A DNA stretch of 12,407 bases, from NCBI GenBank assembly GCA_035289165.1, contig DATDYA010000006.1, positions 1 to 12,407 on the forward strand, read 5' to 3'. The notes beneath the pieces were generated by a model that was not told where the DNA came from, did no database searches, and saw only the letters and a list, made by a program, of their open reading frames with translations. The stretch comes from DATDYA01 sp035289165. Lineage in GTDB: Bacteria; Patescibacteriota; Patescibacteriia; Magasanikbacterales; GWA2-37-8. The translations under genes were made by a program, and so were the position numbers. This document shows, in pieces, positions 6,110 to 12,407 of the stretch (positions are counted from its first letter, which is position 1; the number at the start of each line of letters is the position of its first letter).

Positions 6110-6625
6110 ATGTCTGATATCTCATCGGTAATAGGAGATTACCAAGAATTTGTTAGGAGAGTGTTAAAAAACGTAGAAAGATTGGGAATAAACGTGGAAA
6201 ATTTTCCGATTGACCACATTTGTTTTCGAGTTGGCAGTGCAGAAGAATATGTTGATTATAAGGCTAAACTTTTGCCTTATACGGTTAAATACGTTGAGAA
6301 TTTTCATCATGGTCGTCCGATCCTAAAGTTAATACTTCGGGAACCTTTGTTGGTTGATGGTTATTCTATCCCTTTAATTGAATTACCTTCGCCGAAGAAA
6401 GAAGTTACTTACAAAACTGGCCTAGAGCATTTAGAAATGGCGGTTGGAGAAAAATTTTTGGAGTTTAAATATAAGTATCGCTCTAAATCTTCCGGAGAAG
6501 ATGACAGTGGATTATATAACAAACCATTTTATTTTACGTTTTCTGACGGCACGACCTTTAAGATTCATAAACGCCCTCTAGAAGAGGTCCTTCGTTTGGA
6601 AGAGGCCGAATTTATAATCACCTAG
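6110..6625 (+). CDS. yecM: YecM-family protein (VOC-fold, putative metal-binding)
   Basis: Encodes 171 residues, close to the size of E. coli YecM (about 190). The order of conserved pieces matches the family: IDHICFRV (35-41), HGRPILKLILREPL (67-80), IPLIELPSP (87-95), GLEHLEMAV (104-112) and FSDGTTFKIHKRPLEEV (144-160). The VOC fold usually places metal on His and Glu; here His36, His107 and Glu109 are candidates. The biochemical role of YecM is unknown to me. The gene follows the toxin by 23 bases with no promoter between them and ends before a terminator, so it is probably co-transcribed. No Shine-Dalgarno is visible before its ATG. Whether it works with the repressor/toxin pair or is a passenger cannot be told from the sequence. 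Confidence 0.82.
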   Translation: MSDISSVIGDYQEFVRRVLKNVERLGINVENFPIDHICFRVGSAEEYVDYKAKLLPYTVKYVENFHHGRPILKLILREPLLVDGYSIPLIELPSPKKEVTYKTGLEHLEMAVGEKFLEFKYKYRSKSSGEDDSGLYNKPFYFTFSDGTTFKIHKRPLEEVLRLEEAEFIIT

Positions 6626-6641
6626 AATCAATTTGAATAAC

Positions 6642-6670
6642 AAAAATACCACGATTTACGTGGTATTTTT
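6642..6670. terminator. Bidirectional terminator between convergent operons
   Basis: A 12-bp stem (6642-6653 with 6659-6670; core taccacg/cgtggta) closes the loop attta. The A5 and T5 at its base let it serve both the plus-strand repressor/toxin/yecM operon and the minus-strand flippase cluster. Confidence 0.88.
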
Positions 6671-6711
6671 ATACCTGCTTGATGGAATTGAGGCCAAGAG
6701 GCCTCGGTTGG

Positions 6712-7064
6712 CTATCCTTGTTTTCCAGGTTTAATCTTTTCTCGTATTATTTGGTCGACTTGTTCTCTAGTTAAAACTTTTCCAATTTCATTTTGACCAG
6801 ATTCAAACATACTAGCAAGCTTAAGGAGGTCGCTGTCTGGTCCGGCCGGGCCACCAGGGACACGTAGGCCTGCAAAATCTCTGCGTTTCTTAATTACAAT
6901 ACCGTGTTCATTACAAAACTCGACCATTTTAAGATAATTTTCTATGACCTCTGCAAGATGCCGGGCGTTGCCTAGTGTGTTCGTTATCTTTTCTTTTTCG
7001 TAGTCACTAAGGTTCTCGGCCTTAGTTTCAGGTACACGACCCCCCCCGTTTCTGGTTTGTGCAT
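6712..7064 (-). CDS. Small unknown protein, frame broken at a run of eight C (G on the coding strand)
   Basis: I do not recognise the family. As written, the longest frame starts at the ATG at 6927 and gives 71 residues. The same frame continues coding-like upstream for about 45 more residues (including ETKAENLSDYEKEKI and ARHLAEVIENYLK) without any start codon. The ATG at 7064 enters it only if the G8 run (7040-7047) had nine G; the product would then be 117 residues starting MHKPETGGG. From 7064 as written, translation stops after 26 codons. The protein would be charged and helical, with a Gly/Pro turn (LRVPGGPAGPD), and looks cytoplasmic. It ends with TAG and is last in the minus-strand cluster, 75 bases after the permease. 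Sequencing error, real mutation and phase variation are all possible. Confidence 0.6.
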
Positions 7065-7139
7065 ATATTTAATTAAGTTAAATTATTATTTGTTTTTAGT
7101 CCTCCTTTATTTAATTTGGCCGGAATAATTTTGGAATTG

Positions 7140-8192
7140 TTAATTCTTATTCAAATCCGTATGGTAGTATTCATCGTACATCTGCCAGAAGGCGAGGAAA
7201 AGCGAAGCGATGATGGGGCCAATAATGAATCCCGAAGGTCCAAAGAGGACAATGCCGCCCAAGGTAGAGAAGAGAATGAGGAGGGCGTGCATCTGGATAT
7301 CTTTGCCAACAAGATATGGACGAAGGAAATTGTCGATTGTCCCAATCAGTAACGATCCAACCAGGACAATAGTTATTGCCTGCCAATAGTTTCCTAACAC
7401 GAACATAATAAAGGCGGCGGGGAACCAGATAATAAACGAACCAAGACCGGGAATCATGGAAGCCACTACCATAATAATACCCCAGATTAAGGCACCGGGA
7501 ATACCGGTAAAGTAAAAAAGCAGACCACCGAGCGTGCCCTGGATTACCCCAATAATTAAACTGCCTTTAATGGTGGCTTTGGTGGTGGAAACAAATTTGT
7601 CGTAAAGAATTTTTTCGTATTTGTCACCTAAGGGGCAGAGGTGCATTAGTTTTTTTAAGAATTTTTTACCGTCACGGATAAAGAAGAAAAGGGTATAAAA
7701 CATGATGATAAACATCACGACAAAAGTCAGGGAGTTCTGGGTCAAGTCTTTCAAACTAGTGAAAATATAATTAGTGATAGTTTGACCAATCTCGGATAGG
7801 CGATCAACTAGATATTGTTCGTTAATATTAAATCTTTGGGCCCAGGGATTGTTTGTGATCCAACTGGCAATACTTTGGATGGTGTCGTTAATCTGACCAC
7901 TGTCCGGGTTGAAGGATAGGTAGAGTTCAATGGATTGACGAACCATGAGCGTTCCGATGGCTAATAGCGGTATTACAATGATTAATAACACGAGAAGAAG
8001 GGTGATCGCGGTACTTAAATTTTCGTGATTAATTTTTTTATTAATCCATTTAAAAACCGGGTAAGAAAGTCCGGCAATCACCGCCGCCCAGAAGATCGGG
8101 TAGGCGAAGGGCTTCATGAGCAAAACAAAAATAATCGTTACAGCGAGTAGGAGACCGAGGAAAAGGTAATTACGTACTTTGGAAAAGTCCAT
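7140..8192 (-). CDS. AI-2E family (PerM/YdiK-type) membrane transporter
   Basis: Encodes 350 residues, typical for the family. There are several membrane helices: two near the N-terminus (about 10-47), one at 62-84, then a soluble segment (about 90-150), one at 152-172 and a C-terminal bundle (about 210-337). The hallmark stretch is present: IPGLGSFIIWFPAA (247-260), DNFLRPYLVGKDIQMHALL (287-305) and GPSGFIIGPIIASL (318-331). Members were named after a proposed autoinducer-2 exporter; others move small solutes or ions, so the substrate is not predicted. It starts 48 bases after the flippase gene with a small hairpin between them, and probably shares its transcript. The ATG has no ribosome binding site. 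Confidence 0.9.
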   Translation of the reverse strand: MDFSKVRNYLFLGLLLAVTIIFVLLMKPFAYPIFWAAVIAGLSYPVFKWINKKINHENLSTAITLLLVLLIIVIPLLAIGTLMVRQSIELYLSFNPDSGQINDTIQSIASWITNNPWAQRFNINEQYLVDRLSEIGQTITNYIFTSLKDLTQNSLTFVVMFIIMFYTLFFFIRDGKKFLKKLMHLCPLGDKYEKILYDKFVSTTKATIKGSLIIGVIQGTLGGLLFYFTGIPGALIWGIIMVVASMIPGLGSFIIWFPAAFIMFVLGNYWQAITIVLVGSLLIGTIDNFLRPYLVGKDIQMHALLILFSTLGGIVLFGPSGFIIGPIIASLFLAFWQMYDEYYHTDLNKN

Positions 8193-8216
8193 ATAATTTA
8201 GATAAAGTAATACTTG

Positions 8217-8236
8217 GGTATTTTAACAAAAATACC
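8217..8236. other. Small intergenic hairpin between flippase and permease genes
   Basis: An 8-bp stem ggtatttt/aaaatacc (8217-8224 with 8229-8236) has a 4-base loop. It sits 4 bases after the flippase stop on the minus strand. No T run follows it in that direction, so it is more likely a stability or attenuation element than a full terminator. Confidence 0.5.
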
Positions 8237-8240
8237 ACTT

Positions 8241-9665
8241 TTAAGCAATTTTTTCGGGAGTTGGCTTGAGAATGTCTTTAATCGTATCTTTGGAAACTAT
8301 TTTTAGCAGGATAACGAGGAGTCCGTAGATAATCACCCCGAGCGGGATAAGTAATACTACGGAGTAACTTCGTAAGAGATACAGAACCACACTCATTATT
8401 AAACTCGCTAAAAGAATCTTGGTAAAGGTAAAAAGTCGGGGATGAAATTTGGAATAATAAATCGCAAGTATCGCTAGAGCAATTCCAGCGACCAGCTCAG
8501 AGAATATGGTGACCCCGATTGCCCCCCAGACACCGTAGCGCGGGATGAAGATAAAATAGGCGACGACACTTAGAATGGCATCAGAGAAATATATCCAGAG
8601 CGCCTGGCGTTGGCGGTTAATGGATAAAGCGATGTGGCCAAAAGTCATACCAAAAACAATGCCGAAGACCGCAAAGGATAGGGCGCGAAGAATTGGTCCA
8701 GCAGAAGCGAACTCCTGTCCTCCGACAAAGGTTATGAGAGGAGTGGCGAGAGCAATGGAGGCCAAGGTCATGGGTAATAAAATTAGCGACAACAGGTCGA
8801 GACTGGTTTGGGCGCGCGAAGCAAATTCTTTTTTATCTCCTTTGGACCAAGCGTAGGTTAAAAGGGGCAGCATAATTCCCATGGCGAGCGCCGCGAGTTG
8901 GGTAATGATGTCGAGGACGCGGTAAGCGGCGGCATACAGACCAACCGTAGATTGGTCAACAAAAAGCGGGAGTATAACTCGGTCGCCTTGAAGGTAAAAG
9001 GAATTGAAAATAACCGCTAGGGCGGTTGGCCACATGGCGTGGAATAACTGGCGCGATGTGGCGCGATCTAATTGTAATTTTATACCACCGCTTTTAATCC
9101 AGAGGTAAGCGGTAAAAATTAAAGAGGCAAAAGTGATTGCCCCAACCATGTAATAAAAGCCGGCGTTGTAGAAACTGGCTAGACCTACTCCTAAAACCAA
9201 AACGATTCTTCCCAAAACTTCACCAATCATATGGATGTAGGATTGTAGTCGAGATTGGTAAAGGGCCACGAACACTTGGTTTAAGCCAATAAGAAAGAAA
9301 GATAAAGACATGATGACTACAGCCAGCTTAACTTCTACTGGATAGGGGAAAAGGAAAATGATCAAAGCGGCTAAGCCATTAAAAAGGAAAGAAGTAGTAA
9401 GCCGCCAGGTGAAAGAGGTGTAAAGAATTTTTTCTTTATCCGCACCGGCCTCGCTTAAGAGGTGGGTGGTAATAAGAGTAAAGCCAAAGTCAGAAAAAAG
9501 GCCAATAAATTGCAGGAACCCTGCGGCTGTCGCGTACCAGCCAAATTTTTCTGGTCCCAAGGCGCGGGTCATAATAAACACCGCGATCAATCCCAAAATC
9601 GTGCTTAAGGTTTTACCAATGAGTTGAGAACCGGTGTTTGTGGCGATTTTACGAGCTAAAGACAT
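8241..9665 (-). CDS. Polysaccharide flippase, Wzx/RfbX-like (MOP superfamily)
   Basis: Encodes 474 residues with roughly 12 to 14 hydrophobic helices along the whole length and no large soluble domain. The N-terminal signature is clear: an amphipathic start, then TRALGPEKFGWYATAAGF (33-50) and GLFSDFGF (55-62), typical of Wzx-type proteins. A second half opens near YLQGDRVILPLF, where MOP flippases carry a charged pair in the membrane. Such proteins turn lipid-linked oligosaccharides across the inner membrane for surface polysaccharide or glycoprotein assembly. It is the first gene of the minus-strand cluster, behind its own promoter with a leader of only about 8 bases. No glycosyltransferases lie nearby in this window, so the glycan cannot be named. 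Confidence 0.9.
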   Translation of the reverse strand: MSLARKIATNTGSQLIGKTLSTILGLIAVFIMTRALGPEKFGWYATAAGFLQFIGLFSDFGFTLITTHLLSEAGADKEKILYTSFTWRLTTSFLFNGLAALIIFLFPYPVEVKLAVVIMSLSFFLIGLNQVFVALYQSRLQSYIHMIGEVLGRIVLVLGVGLASFYNAGFYYMVGAITFASLIFTAYLWIKSGGIKLQLDRATSRQLFHAMWPTALAVIFNSFYLQGDRVILPLFVDQSTVGLYAAAYRVLDIITQLAALAMGIMLPLLTYAWSKGDKKEFASRAQTSLDLLSLILLPMTLASIALATPLITFVGGQEFASAGPILRALSFAVFGIVFGMTFGHIALSINRQRQALWIYFSDAILSVVAYFIFIPRYGVWGAIGVTIFSELVAGIALAILAIYYSKFHPRLFTFTKILLASLIMSVVLYLLRSYSVVLLIPLGVIIYGLLVILLKIVSKDTIKDILKPTPEKIA

Positions 9666-9679
9666 ATATTTTTAAGATA

Positions 9680-9708
9680 AGTATAGCGTAGAGAGGCAAA
9701 ATTGGCAA
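9680..9708 (-). promoter_or_regulatory. Promoter of the flippase cluster, divergent from the SpoIID-gene promoter
   Basis: On the minus strand, TTGCCA (9703-9708) and TATACT (9680-9685) are 17 bases apart. Transcription would begin near 9673, about 8 bases before the ATG ending at 9665, so the mRNA is nearly leaderless. Confidence 0.75.
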
Positions 9709-9733
9709 TTTTTGGCTTAGTTTATTTGTAACG

Positions 9734-9762
9734 TTGGGGGTGTAAGTGAAGTATGGTATAAT
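9734..9762 (+). promoter_or_regulatory. Promoter of the SpoIID-domain gene
   Basis: TTGGGG (9734-9739) and an extended -10, TGgTATAAT (9754-9762), are separated by 17 bases. The expected start near 9769 leaves a leader of about 26 bases to the ATG at 9796, or 14 to the GTG at 9784. Confidence 0.8.
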
Positions 9763-9795
9763 ACCAGTTCCGAATTATTTTCTGTGTATATCATT

Positions 9796-11673
9796 ATGAA
9801 GTTATTTAGAATTATTCCTTTTTTACTCCTTACTTTAGCCTTTTGGCCAAATTTATCTTTAAAAGCAGCAAGTTTTACTCCACCAATCAAAGATAAAAAT
9901 TATGCTGGTAAGTATTATAGCCAAAGCATTGCTGACCCAATCAAAATAGAGGCGGGTAGTACCAAAGACGTAACCGTAAAAATCAAAAATACTGGCAAGA
10001 CTACTTGGTATAACACTGGTAATTACGTTTCGGTCTACACGGTTGACCCGAATTACCGGAAAAGCATATTTAGTAATTCGAGTTGGTTGAATTCCGGGCA
10101 GGCCACCAAAGTAACCAAAACAACTAAGCACGGAGAAATTGGGGAATTTAAAATTAAATTAAAAGCCCCAGAAAAAACTGGGATTTACACTGAAAAATTT
10201 TATTTAGCGGCTGAGAATAAGACCTGGATTCAAGGTTCTTATTTTTATTTTAAAATCCAGGTGGTGCCCAAAACTACGGTAACCCCGACCGCTAACAATA
10301 CTACGACCACTAATGAAGTAAGCGATAGCTTGGGGAATTCGGCGGTATCAGTGGAAGACGACGCGGGTGAAGAACAAGATGAATATGTGGCTGACTTATT
10401 TGTTGTCTCGGCGCGAAGCGTCGAAGGGATAGGCGGTAGTCAGGTAAACTTTGTTGCTTTGTATCGCAATAGTGGGACAAAAACTTGGGATTCATATAGC
10501 TTTCAAGAAAGCGGTAGCCGACGGGAGAGCAGTGAGGATGGATCAGGAGTGGTAAATATTGCCGATGGTTCTTGGTTGAGTGTAAAGGAAGTGGAAAAAG
10601 CCTCACAAACTGTGAAGCCGGTTGAGGGCTTGCAGGTTGGTTTTGCTTTTAGGTTGCCGGCCAAAAAAGGTAAGTATGTGGCTCGGTTCCAGTTGACGGT
10701 GAATAATCACACTTCGAATAATAGCAGTTTAGAAATCCCACTAACCGTAACCGAAGATGCCCTCGCTGGGTATGTTGCACCGATTTTTACGACCAACCGA
10801 GTGTTGGTTAGTGAGCCGAATATTCGGGTTGGTTTGTATAAGGCAGAAAAAGATGTTTTGGTGAAATCTCCTTTTGCCTACAACATATATTTTGGTGATG
10901 AATTGAAAGGAATTTTGCCCGCCGAAGAAATTGCTAGATTAAGTTACAAAAGCGGAACATATTATTTGCTTAGCGATAGCTTGGATTTGAACGGAGAAAA
11001 GCAAATTCGTTTGGTGCCGGAGGATATAAACCATTATTTTACGTTGACTAATTACGATCGCAAGGTGGCTTGGAAAGGGAACAAGAACTTTAATATGTAT
11101 CGAGGGATAATGGAATTGAAATATTCTCCTAAAAGTAATGTGCCGTATGTAGTGAATGAGTTGCCTCTGGATCTTTACGTGGCTGGTATTGCCGAAACAT
11201 CAAATGGCGCGGCCATGGAATATATTAAAGCCCTGTTAGTTGCGGCTCGGTCATATGCGTATTACCATATTAATAACGGTGTGCCGGCGGATCAAAGAAC
11301 TTATGACGTGGTGGCGACGACCGCCGATCAATTGTATCTGGGGTATAATTCAGAAGTGTTAATGCCGCGTGTTGTACAGGCCGAACAAGCGACTTATGGC
11401 GAGATGGTGACCTATAATGGTTCGCCAGTCATAACACCGTATTTTGGTCATTCCGACGGTAGAACCCGCACCTGGAAAGAAGTCTGGGGCGGGACAGATA
11501 AGCCGTGGCTCCAGCCAGTAGAAGCAATCTACGATAAAGGCGAAAGTATGTTTGGTCATGGTGTGGGCATGAGTGCGGGAGATGCTTCCCAAAGAGCGCA
11601 GAAGGATGGTTGGACGTATGACCAGTTGTTAAAACATTATTATACCGGTGTAGGAGTGGAGAGGATATATTAA
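9796..11673 (+). CDS. Secreted SpoIID/LytB-domain protein with two Ig-like modules
   Basis: Encodes 625 residues from the ATG at 9796, which begins a clean signal peptide (MKLFRIIPFLLLTLAF, cut near residue 25). The in-frame GTG at 9784 adds four residues and is less likely. Residues about 45-157 form an Ig-like module with the NTGKTTW pattern of bacterial NBR1/FW-like domains. A Thr/Asn linker (158-175) and an acidic patch (185-197) lead to a second, weaker copy (about 198-320, RNSGTKTW). The SpoIID domain covers about 360-622: LPLDLYVAGIAE with presumed catalytic Glu467, AARSYAYYH, and GHGVGMS (587-593) before the closing KHYYTGVGV. Its known relative is a peptidoglycan lytic transglycosylase acting on denuded glycan in sporulation. 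Non-spore-formers presumably use such proteins in wall remodelling. It is monocistronic. Confidence 0.88.
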   Translation: MKLFRIIPFLLLTLAFWPNLSLKAASFTPPIKDKNYAGKYYSQSIADPIKIEAGSTKDVTVKIKNTGKTTWYNTGNYVSVYTVDPNYRKSIFSNSSWLNSGQATKVTKTTKHGEIGEFKIKLKAPEKTGIYTEKFYLAAENKTWIQGSYFYFKIQVVPKTTVTPTANNTTTTNEVSDSLGNSAVSVEDDAGEEQDEYVADLFVVSARSVEGIGGSQVNFVALYRNSGTKTWDSYSFQESGSRRESSEDGSGVVNIADGSWLSVKEVEKASQTVKPVEGLQVGFAFRLPAKKGKYVARFQLTVNNHTSNNSSLEIPLTVTEDALAGYVAPIFTTNRVLVSEPNIRVGLYKAEKDVLVKSPFAYNIYFGDELKGILPAEEIARLSYKSGTYYLLSDSLDLNGEKQIRLVPEDINHYFTLTNYDRKVAWKGNKNFNMYRGIMELKYSPKSNVPYVVNELPLDLYVAGIAETSNGAAMEYIKALLVAARSYAYYHINNGVPADQRTYDVVATTADQLYLGYNSEVLMPRVVQAEQATYGEMVTYNGSPVITPYFGHSDGRTRTWKEVWGGTDKPWLQPVEAIYDKGESMFGHGVGMSAGDASQRAQKDGWTYDQLLKHYYTGVGVERIY

Positions 11674-11686
11674 GTTTTGGAGCTTG

Positions 11687-11714
11687 GCCAGATTTGTAAA
11701 GATCTGGCTTTTTT
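11687..11714 (+). terminator. Rho-independent terminator after the SpoIID-domain gene
   Basis: The 7-bp stem gccagat/atctggc (11687-11693 with 11702-11708), extendable by two pairs, is followed directly by T6. It lies 13 bases after the stop codon. Confidence 0.9.
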
Positions 11715-11749
11715 GTTAGGATATAGACAACTGTTTTTAATATTTCAAT

Positions 11750-12407
11750 ATGTCAGACAGAGAATCACAGTCGTCGTTTATAGGCGACAAGGGAGAAGAA
11801 ACTAAAGAGCTGTTAGATAAAGTAGTGAGCCCAGAGGGAGAGGTGAAAAATATTTTTCATCAGTTGTGCTCGGAAGAACACGATCTACGTCAAGTCCGGG
11901 ATCTTAATCGACCGGACTGGATTAGTCACATTTTGGCTGAGGCGCATGAAATGGACAAAATGCCGCGAAAAGATGTAGACGATCTAGTTAAAAAAGAGAC
12001 TGCTGAATTTTTAGGGCGCTTGCGTCGTTTAGATGGTTTGGTTAGAAGTAGCTTAGCGGAAAAGTTAAAAGATCGCAGACTCCAAGAGGAATGGAAAGAA
12101 GTGTTAGGAGCGGAGATAAAGATAAACACTATTGATGATGTTTACGGTCTAGTTCAGGAATTATTAGAACCATATTACCGAGATTTTGCGCGCCGCATAG
12201 ATTTAACCCCGAACGGGTCAAAAAACCGTGGTTTGGCTGGTAAAAAGCAAGAAGAAGCGCAGGAAGCAGCTTGGTTTGCCATTAGTGGTGCTTGGGACGA
12301 AAAGCAAGTTTGGTCGGCTGACCCGAAAGACATACAAAAAGCATCCCTTCGTCGCGCTTCAGATTTTAATACCTGGAAAGAGACCGTTGAAAAATTGGCT
12401 ATTCTAC
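11750..12407 (+). CDS. Unknown charged helical protein, 3' partial
   Basis: The frame opens with the ATG at 11750 (MSDRESQSSFIGDKGEE) and runs 219 codons to the right edge with no stop, so the C-terminus is missing. I do not recognise it. The product is rich in Glu, Lys, Asp and Arg, looks almost wholly alpha-helical, has no signal peptide or membrane segment, and is presumably cytoplasmic. Helix-like stretches such as EWKEVLGAEIKI and VYGLVQELLEPYYRDFARRI suggest a compact bundle. It lies behind the terminator of the SpoIID gene, so it needs its own promoter in the 35 bases 11715-11749. I see only an AT-rich TAATAT there, with no convincing -35, and no ribosome binding site. Confidence 0.75.
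   Translation, partial: MSDRESQSSFIGDKGEETKELLDKVVSPEGEVKNIFHQLCSEEHDLRQVRDLNRPDWISHILAEAHEMDKMPRKDVDDLVKKETAEFLGRLRRLDGLVRSSLAEKLKDRRLQEEWKEVLGAEIKINTIDDVYGLVQELLEPYYRDFARRIDLTPNGSKNRGLAGKKQEEAQEAAWFAISGAWDEKQVWSADPKDIQKASLRRASDFNTWKETVEKLAIL

Noticed and set aside
6690..6705. Hairpin gaggcc/ggcctc near the end of the minus-strand small gene
   Set aside because: Only 6 bp with a 4-base loop and no T run on either strand; the nearby 12-bp hairpin at 6642-6670 is the convincing terminator.
7067..7083. AT-rich inverted repeat atttaa/ttaaat just upstream of ATG 7064
   Set aside because: Six bp of pure A/T in an AT-rich spacer is expected by chance.
7116..7352. Plus-strand frame of 78 codons opposite the permease gene, and two further minus-strand frames there
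   Set aside because: They lie inside the strongly supported AI-2E family gene and have no family resemblance or start signals.
1..12407. CRISPR arrays, insertion sequences, prophage or integrase signals
   Set aside because: No spaced direct repeats, transposase or recombinase motifs, or terminal inverted repeats were seen on either strand. The only tandem repeats are the proline-linker hexamer and the 11-base operator-like pair.
1..12407. Alternative genetic code with UGA as a sense codon, suggested by the absence of TGA stops
   Set aside because: Several long frames run uninterrupted under the standard code, so UGA is not being read as an amino acid. Nine TAA/TAG stops are too few to show avoidance.

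Overview
The window looks like a chromosomal segment of a Patescibacteria (CPR) bacterium, most likely from the Parcubacteria/Falkowbacteria-type lineages. This is inferred from gene content and style: a CAP/SCP protein with the HEGN..YHPH N-terminal signature and two C-terminal membrane helices, a SpoIID-domain protein carrying Ig-like modules, an AI-2E/PerM-type permease, a Wzx-like flippase, mostly SD-less starts with very short leaders, and a compact layout with hairpin terminators. All genes with a visible end use TAA or TAG. Long uninterrupted reading frames argue that UGA is not a sense codon here. No transposase, integrase, CRISPR array or rRNA was seen.

Layout. (1) 2-3187, plus: the 3' part of a large secreted modular glycoside hydrolase (clan GH-A, GH51-like), cut by the left edge and followed by a strong hairpin terminator. 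(2) 3267-4394, plus: a membrane-anchored CAP-domain protein. (3) 4397-4658: a promoter, tRNA-Gly(GCC), an initiator-type tRNA-fMet(CAU) and a long perfect hairpin. (4) 4659-4998: about 340 bases without a confident gene, holding a G-rich stretch, a 12-bp hairpin and the promoter/operator-like region of the next operon. (5) 4999-6625, plus: an operon of a LexA/UmuD-like self-cleaving repressor, an overlapping PemK/MazF-family endoribonuclease and a YecM-family VOC-fold protein, closed by a terminator shared with the opposite strand. (6) 9665 down to 6712, minus: Wzx-like flippase, AI-2E-family permease, then a small unknown gene whose frame is broken at a run of eight C. (7) A divergent promoter pair at 9680-9762. 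(8) 9796-11673, plus: a secreted protein with two Ig-like modules and a SpoIID/LytB domain. (9) 11750 to the right edge: an unknown, charged, mostly helical protein, cut by the window.

How the genes fit. Most of the window is cell-envelope business: polysaccharide breakdown outside the cell (GH), lipid-linked glycan export (flippase), peptidoglycan-related remodelling (SpoIID), and a surface CAP protein. The most unusual unit is the LexA-like/PemK/YecM operon. An S24 self-cleaving repressor with a C-terminal tail overlaps a ribonuclease toxin gene, and no separate antitoxin gene is visible. That suggests a damage-responsive toxin module, or a toxin-antitoxin pair in which the S24 protein is the antitoxin. 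This is inference and untested.
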